Shown here piece after piece: positions 6,482 through 10,518 of a DNA stretch of 10,518 nt; the first letter of the stretch is position 1, and each line of letters opens with the position of its first letter. Source of the stretch: Planctomycetota bacterium (GTDB taxonomy: Bacteria; Planctomycetota; Phycisphaerae; UBA1845); assembly GCA_022566435.1 (NCBI GenBank), contig JADFIX010000055.1, positions 1 to 10,518 on the forward strand. The letters run 5' to 3'. A model generated the notes under the pieces. It was not told the DNA's origin, did no database searches, and worked only from the letters and a program-made list of their open reading frames with translations. Position numbers and translations under genes: made by a program.

Positions 6482-7927
6482 CTATCTCAGTAGTGAGAGG
6501 ACGGATTGAGGGGCGGCATTGGCGATTTCGAGAACCGACTGCGTGCTCTGCACAAGAATTTGGGCTCGGGTCAATGCGGAGACCTCGACCGCCACTTCCG
6601 CGTCGCGGATGATCGACTCTGACGCGGTCACGTTTTCCAGAGCCACTTTTTGGCTTTCGATATTGGCGTCGATATGGCTTCGCTGGACGCTTCCCAGACG
6701 CCCGCGCAGGGAAGCGACCTGATTGATCGCCTCGGACACGATATCCTGGGCGGTGGGGAAATTCTCCGAAACCAGATCGTTCGTGGACCCGCTTCTCAGC
6801 GTGTGTAGCAAACCGACCTGCGAGTTTCCGAGTTTGGTCGACGTGAAGGGCGCGAAGCCGACAAACACCTGCCCCGATGGGGAAACCTCGGGCGTCAGTT
6901 GAAATAACGCACCACCACCGGTGACATGAAAGGTCGTGCTCCCGATTGTCTGAGCGAATCCCTGCGTCAGGAAAACGCGTGCGTCGAACAGTGAACTGCG
7001 TACGTCGGCGCGAAGGCCCTTGACTGCCGCAATCTGGCCGTTGACCAGCACGCCGGCCTCTACGCCTACGCGGCGAATCGTCGTACCGGTGTTGCCGCTT
7101 TCAACGAAATTGCCGGAGATGGGCTCTACGGAGACAAACGCCTTGGCACCAAGCGACTGGCTATTGAGGAGTAACGCGCTCGCCGCGCCGCCGACGGAGG
7201 ACACCACGGCGGAAACACCGGTAAGATCCGTCGTGCCGTTAATGGCCGTGCGCACTTCGGCCAAGGTCGTCCCGTCGGCGAAGCTGAGCACCTGTCGTCC
7301 GAGCGTACCCTTTAGTTCGATCGTGGTGGCTGATACCAAGGACACACCGCCCGAGTTCTGGCCCACCATGGTGATTTGCGCGGTCTGGGCGGATTGCGTG
7401 ACTCGAACGTCGACCTCGCGCGTGCCCCCCAACGGCACGTGAGCGGCAAAGACCGATACCGATCCCAAAGCGGATGGCACGACGCCTGAAAGCGTGTAGG
7501 ACAAACTGCCATCGATCAGCTTTTTGCCGGCAAACGCCGTCGTACTCGCGATCCGGTCGATGCTGTCCAAGATGGAATCGACGGCCAATTGGTTGGCCTC
7601 GAGTTCGCCTTGGGTGATACCGGCCTTGTTGGATGTTTCGACGATAAGACTCTGAAGTTCCAATAACTGGGCGGACAGCTCATTCATCGCCCCCTCCGCC
7701 GTGGCGATGACGAAGTTGGCCCGCGTCGAGTTGTCGATCGCCTGTTGGAGGGTCCGGGCGTCTGAACGAAGAAGCTCGGAAATGATCAGACCTGCGGGGT
7801 CGTCCCTCCCCGCGTTAATTCGCAAGCCGGTGGCCAGTCTCTTGAGACGTAGATTCAGGTCCCGTTGGTTGACATCAAGGCGATTGATCGCCCGGATGGC
7901 CGGTACGTTTGTGTTGATACGTGTCAT
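6482..7927 (-). CDS. Flagellin 1 (481 residues)
   Basis: This is a filament subunit exported through the flagellar type III apparatus. The ATG at 7925-7927 gives MTRINTNVPAIRAINRL, the standard flagellin start, with AGGG 8 bases or so upstream; an earlier ATG at 7978 is unlikely. The N-terminal D0/D1 region (1-140) includes LATGLRINAGRDDPAGLIIS (31-50) and ANQLAVDSILDSIDRIA (111-127). The C-terminal region (about 390-481) includes VASLRGRLG (404-412) and RAQILVQSTQSVLEIANAAP (454-473). The variable middle has an IN-like unit (LKGTLGRQVLSFADGTTLAE, 205-224) and GGGALFQLTPEVSPSG (337-352). It shares this layout with flagellin 2 but diverges clearly in the centre. No cysteines are visible, as is usual for exported flagellins. 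It has its own sigma-28-like promoter, unlike anything found before flagellin 2. A gene symbol such as fliC is not assigned because two paralogues are present. Confidence 0.95.
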   Translation of the reverse strand: MTRINTNVPAIRAINRLDVNQRDLNLRLKRLATGLRINAGRDDPAGLIISELLRSDARTLQQAIDNSTRANFVIATAEGAMNELSAQLLELQSLIVETSNKAGITQGELEANQLAVDSILDSIDRIASTTAFAGKKLIDGSLSYTLSGVVPSALGSVSVFAAHVPLGGTREVDVRVTQSAQTAQITMVGQNSGGVSLVSATTIELKGTLGRQVLSFADGTTLAEVRTAINGTTDLTGVSAVVSSVGGAASALLLNSQSLGAKAFVSVEPISGNFVESGNTGTTIRRVGVEAGVLVNGQIAAVKGLRADVRSSLFDARVFLTQGFAQTIGSTTFHVTGGGALFQLTPEVSPSGQVFVGFAPFTSTKLGNSQVGLLHTLRSGSTNDLVSENFPTAQDIVSEAINQVASLRGRLGSVQRSHIDANIESQKVALENVTASESIIRDAEVAVEVSALTRAQILVQSTQSVLEIANAAPQSVLSLLR

Positions 7928-8236
7928 GACGTCGTCCCTGACGTTTGGGAGCGTTCCAAAGAGGATTGCTCTGATCACACCACCTTGTGTGATTCATGCG
8001 ACTCGTTCCGGCGTACCTTGGGAGCCGTTTTCGTCCGCTCCGTTCGAGAAAGAGCCGTGTCAAACGAGTTTTCGGCGGGCTTGCGCGACTTCTTTAGCAG
8101 ACGTTGCTACTTTCTGTGCCGCCGAATGAACAAGGGCAACCGAACGATGATTCCAAAACAATGGCCGGCGAACTACGTCTTGGAACGCATAGTCGCCGAC
8201 GCATTGATTCCGGGATAAATCGAAGTCCGGTGCGTT
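7928..8236. other. 309-bp intergenic region between flagellin 2 and flagellin 1
   Basis: No real gene is seen. It contains the sigma-28-like promoter for flagellin 1 (8069-8096), leaving a leader of roughly 135 bases. Just after the flagellin 2 stop there is a 7-base inverted repeat, GAACGCA at 8183-8189 with TGCGTTC at 8231-8237, with 41 bases between the arms. It could form a 3' mRNA structure, but it lacks a T-tract. Confidence 0.5.
8069..8096 (-). promoter_or_regulatory. Sigma-28-like (FliA) promoter of flagellin 1
   Basis: On the minus strand TAAAG (TAAA at 8093-8096) is followed 16 bases after the TAAA by GCCGAAAA (8069-8076). The known FliA consensus is TAAA-N15-GCCGATAA, so the match is one base long in spacing and has one -10 mismatch. 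The position, about 140 bases before the start codon of a flagellin, is what a late flagellar gene should have. Confidence 0.55.
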
Positions 8237-9778
8237 CTAACCGAGAAGCGCCAGCGCGTTTTGCGGTTGGGCGTTGGCAATTTGTAGAATGGAGGTCGAC
8301 GAATTCACGAGAATCTGTGCTCGCGTCAAATTCGATGTTTCGACGGCGAAGTCGGCGTCTCGAATAGCGCTTTCGGCCGCCGTAATGTTCTCCCTAGCGA
8401 TTCGAAGCGAGTTGATCGTGCTGACCAATGTGTCTTTCTGGAAACCGCCCAATCGCCCGCGAAGGCTGGCGATGGTATTGATGGAATCACGAACGATCCT
8501 TTGCGCGACCGTGAAGTTCTTGCTCGCCAGATCGTTGGCCAAGCCGGACCGCAGCGTACCGAGTATCTGGCTCGTCGAAGTTCCAAGTTTCGCGCTGGAT
8601 ACTTCGTTGATCCCGATCGATTCCAGACCGGACAGTCCCACCGTCGGTGAGATCGAAAAGACCGCACCGCCGCCGGTGATTTCAAAAGTCGTCGTGGAGG
8701 TGGCAGCGCCCAGACCGTCTACACTCGTACCGCCGCCGAATGCGGTGGTGAGCGTGATGTCCAGCGCGAGGTCGCCGGCCCGAGCTTTGATATCCAGACC
8801 GTCGACGATGGCCTGGGTTCCGTTGATCGTAAAGGAACCGTTCACGCCTTCGTCGCGGCTCGAGGCCGTTCCGGTACCCACGCCGAGCGCATTGCCCGCG
8901 GCGATGCCGTTGTTTTCCAGTACCTCGATCGACACGAACGCGTTTTGGCCGTAGTTGGTGCTATAGAAGGTGATGGACTTCGGATCAGATCCGCCGGCCC
9001 CTTGGAACGCCGACGCCGCGACACCGGTCAATGCCGAACGGTCGTTGATCGCCGTGACGATAGAGTCAGCCGAAGTACCGGAGGCGAAGCTGAGAAGTTC
9101 TGCGCCATCGTTCCCTCGAATCTGGAGGGTCGTGGTATCTCCCAGCGTGCCATTTCTTATGGCGGTCGATGTCGCGGTCGTCCCACCGAGCACGGCACTA
9201 AGTTGGGCGACCTGTGACGACGTCGCGCGGGTGATATTCACCTGGCGAAAAGCGCCGGCCGCAATCTTGGCCGCGTTGACCTGCAGCCTGTCTATGTGAG
9301 TAATGGGGTTACCGTTGGGCTCGTCAATGTTGAGTCCCGACGTGGTGAAGCTGAAATTTCCGTTGAGGAGTTTCTTGTCACCGAACGCCGTCGCTTCGGC
9401 GAGCCGGTCGATCGATTGGAGAATCGAGTCGATCTGCAACTGATTCGCCTGGACCTCCTGAGAGGTCAGACCCGCCTCGTTCGCCGACTGGTCGATGAGC
9501 GACTCCAGATCGAGCAAGAGCGAACTGATTTCTTGCAGACCACCTTCGGCCACCGAGATGATCGTGTCAGCCCGGTTGGCGTTATCGATGGCTTGGGTGA
9601 TGGCTCGGATCGAGGAGCGCAGCGTTTCGGACGCGATCAATCCCGCGGGATCGTCCTTGCCCGAGTTGATGCGCAAACCCGTGCTGAGCCTCTGCAAGGA
9701 TGTGTTCAGCGCGCTGTTGTTTATGTTTAGTGCGCGCCTGGCAATCAAAGATTGAACGTTCGTGTTAATCCGAGTCAT
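8237..9778 (-). CDS. Flagellin 2 (513 residues)
   Basis: This is the second filament subunit and the most upstream gene of the block. The ATG at 9776-9778 gives MTRINTNVQSLIARRALNIN, with GGAGG 12 bases upstream; the frame extends to an ATG at 9823 but those residues are not flagellin-like. The N-terminal region includes LQRLSTGLRINSGKDDPAGL (28-47) and ANQLQIDSILQSIDRLAEAT (111-130). The C-terminal region includes IASLRGRLGGFQ (436-447) and LTRAQILVNSSTSILQIANA (484-503). In the middle are an IN-like segment (LLSFASGTSADSIVTAIN, 228-245) and GGGAVFSISPTVGLSG (369-384). Conserved ends and a diverged centre relative to flagellin 1 fit an old tandem duplication. No clear sigma-28 or sigma-54 site was found upstream. 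The two subunits may be used at different positions or times in one filament, but the sequence alone cannot show this. Confidence 0.95.
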   Translation of the reverse strand: MTRINTNVQSLIARRALNINNSALNTSLQRLSTGLRINSGKDDPAGLIASETLRSSIRAITQAIDNANRADTIISVAEGGLQEISSLLLDLESLIDQSANEAGLTSQEVQANQLQIDSILQSIDRLAEATAFGDKKLLNGNFSFTTSGLNIDEPNGNPITHIDRLQVNAAKIAAGAFRQVNITRATSSQVAQLSAVLGGTTATSTAIRNGTLGDTTTLQIRGNDGAELLSFASGTSADSIVTAINDRSALTGVAASAFQGAGGSDPKSITFYSTNYGQNAFVSIEVLENNGIAAGNALGVGTGTASSRDEGVNGSFTINGTQAIVDGLDIKARAGDLALDITLTTAFGGGTSVDGLGAATSTTTFEITGGGAVFSISPTVGLSGLESIGINEVSSAKLGTSTSQILGTLRSGLANDLASKNFTVAQRIVRDSINTIASLRGRLGGFQKDTLVSTINSLRIARENITAAESAIRDADFAVETSNLTRAQILVNSSTSILQIANAQPQNALALLG

Positions 9779-9856
9779 AACTCGCTCGTGCCTCCAATCG
9801 TGCCGTCGAATTCTCGCGGACATGGATTTGAATTCATCAACGTCATTTCGCGAGTT

Positions 9857-10330
9857 CTACGGGACCGATTCGCCGGTTCGTCTTCCGACAACGGGCTCCT
9901 CTTGTTCGCCGAAAATAAAACACATGCGTTGCGAACCAATTCTAAACTCCATGCGGCCAGGTCCGCTTCCAACAACTTGCTCGGCGACTCCACCCCTGAA
10001 ACCCGTCCCGATACTTGGAGCGGCCATCCTTGCGGCCCAATAAATCACCGCATCACAATGCAAACAATCGTCGTCCCCATAACGCGCCTTTAACGCAGCC
10101 CTGGCGGTCTCAACGGCGGTGACGGGATTCAATTGGCCCATCCGCTGGCCCGGGGGGTTGCCGTCGACGCCGTGGTCGGAGCTCAGAACGAGGATCGTTT
10201 TGTCTAGACCCACTTGCTCGTCCAAGAACGCGAAGAAATCGGCCAGCAAAGCGTCGAGCCGGAGGATATTGTCCTCGGCTTCGAGGCTGTAGGGACCGAA
10301 AACGTGCCCTACGCCGTCGGTGGCGGAAAG
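9857..10330 (-). pseudogene. Internal fragment of a PafA-like alkaline phosphatase superfamily protein
   Basis: The minus-strand frame carries [15 protein letters not shown] (L at 10328-10330), then [16 protein letters not shown] and VLSSDHGVDGNP. These match two metal-binding motifs of type I phosphodiesterase/PafA-like phosphatases: Asp-x3-His (D at 10316-10318) and Asp-His (D at 10175-10177). The two aspartates are 47 residues apart, the same spacing I recall in PafA (D305, D352). Upstream, the catalytic Thr/Ser region and first metal ligand are missing, because the sequence there becomes a glycerol-1-phosphate dehydrogenase on the other strand. Downstream, similarity fades after about 10045 and no C-terminal histidine motif appears before the stop at 9857. 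The frame continues to an ATG at 10475-10477, but those codons are antisense to the dehydrogenase. I read it as a broken gene of about 95 recognisable residues, or an assembly chimera. Confidence 0.7.
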
Positions 10331-10518
10331 GTGCTCGACGTCACGAAGATGGCGGCGAAGAAACTGAATCTCCCCTACATCTCGGTCCCGACGAGCCTCT
10401 CCACGGACGGCATCAGCAGCCCCTTCGCCGTCATCGACTGTGACGATCCGGAGCGGGAAGGTCCCGTAGGCAACCATACATTCCAGACGTTCGTCCCCCT
10501 CGGAGTGATCGTCGATCT
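10304..10518 (+). CDS. Glycerol-1-phosphate dehydrogenase (EgsA/AraM family), N-terminally broken and cut by window edge
   Basis: Members reduce dihydroxyacetone phosphate to sn-glycerol-1-phosphate with NAD(P)H, in a metal-dependent fold related to iron alcohol dehydrogenases. Visible residues show the nucleotide-binding motif [12 protein letters not shown] (10313-10348), then [20 protein letters not shown] with the conserved metal-binding Asp, SSPFAVID, and PLGVIVDL at the edge. Family members have roughly 80-100 residues before the GGGK motif. Here the frame is open only from 10208, and the stretch before VPYAVGGGK does not look like the family and is antisense to the phosphatase fragment. 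The N-terminal part is therefore missing and 10304 marks the start of recognisable sequence, not a start codon I trust. G1P dehydrogenase is best known in archaeal lipid synthesis, but bacterial AraM-type enzymes also exist. Confidence 0.75.
   Translation, partial: MPYAVGGGKVLDVTKMAAKKLNLPYISVPTSLSTDGISSPFAVIDCDDPEREGPVGNHTFQTFVPLGVIVD

Noticed and set aside
9912..9939. Sigma-70-like TTGGTT-N16-TATTTT before flagellin 2
   Set aside because: Only 3 of 6 and 4 of 6 consensus matches, with no extended -10; not better than chance in an AT-rich patch.
9775..9993. Minus-strand ORF (72 codons) ending at the flagellin 2 start, as a possible small gene
   Set aside because: It overlaps the tail of the broken phosphatase frame in another frame, has no recognisable motif or good ribosome binding site, and could be chance.

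Overview
The window looks like part of a Planctomycetota chromosome or a metagenomic contig from that phylum. The main reason is the two flagellins. Both carry ordinary flagellin ends, joined by a central stretch with a GGGA(L/V)F module, a conserved KLG and then SLRGRLG, an arrangement I associate from memory with planctomycete flagellins. No 16S or other phylogenetic marker is present, so this is an inference. GC is moderate to high, and long antisense ORFs shadow most of the real genes.

Layout from left to right. At 1-581 on the minus strand is the N-terminal part of an ArsM-type arsenite methyltransferase, cut by the window edge. Its upstream region (582-760) holds two inverted repeats and several copies of the hexamer GTAGCC, plausible as an operator region. 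A small two-helix membrane protein may be encoded on the plus strand at 835-1005. At 1123-2244 (minus) is a TPR-repeat protein with a signal peptide, probably starting at a GTG, with its own candidate extended -10 promoter.

From 2407 to 9778 there is a flagellar filament block, all on the minus strand. Transcription order is flagellin 2 (8237-9778), flagellin 1 (6482-7927), the cap protein FliD (2961-6131) and the chaperone FliS (2407-2859). Together these make and assemble the outer filament: FliS holds flagellin unfolded for export, FliD caps the growing tip, and the two flagellins are the polymer. FliD is about 1056 residues, roughly twice the size of enteric homologues, because of several degenerate flagellin-hook IN-type repeats between the usual N and C domains. 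A sigma-28-like promoter sits ahead of flagellin 1.

The right end (9857-10518) is a junction. On the minus strand is an internal fragment of a PafA-like alkaline phosphatase superfamily protein, with two of its metal-binding motifs but neither its N-terminal nucleophile region nor its C-terminal histidine region. On the plus strand, running off the window, is a glycerol-1-phosphate dehydrogenase (EgsA/AraM family) without its N-terminal part. The two matches meet and overlap by about 25-30 bases in opposite orientation, which suggests a rearrangement breakpoint or an assembly chimera.

I did not find a CRISPR array, insertion sequence, tRNA, rRNA or a convincing undescribed multi-gene system. 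The items most worth a second look are the breakpoint, the enlarged FliD and the arsM upstream repeats.
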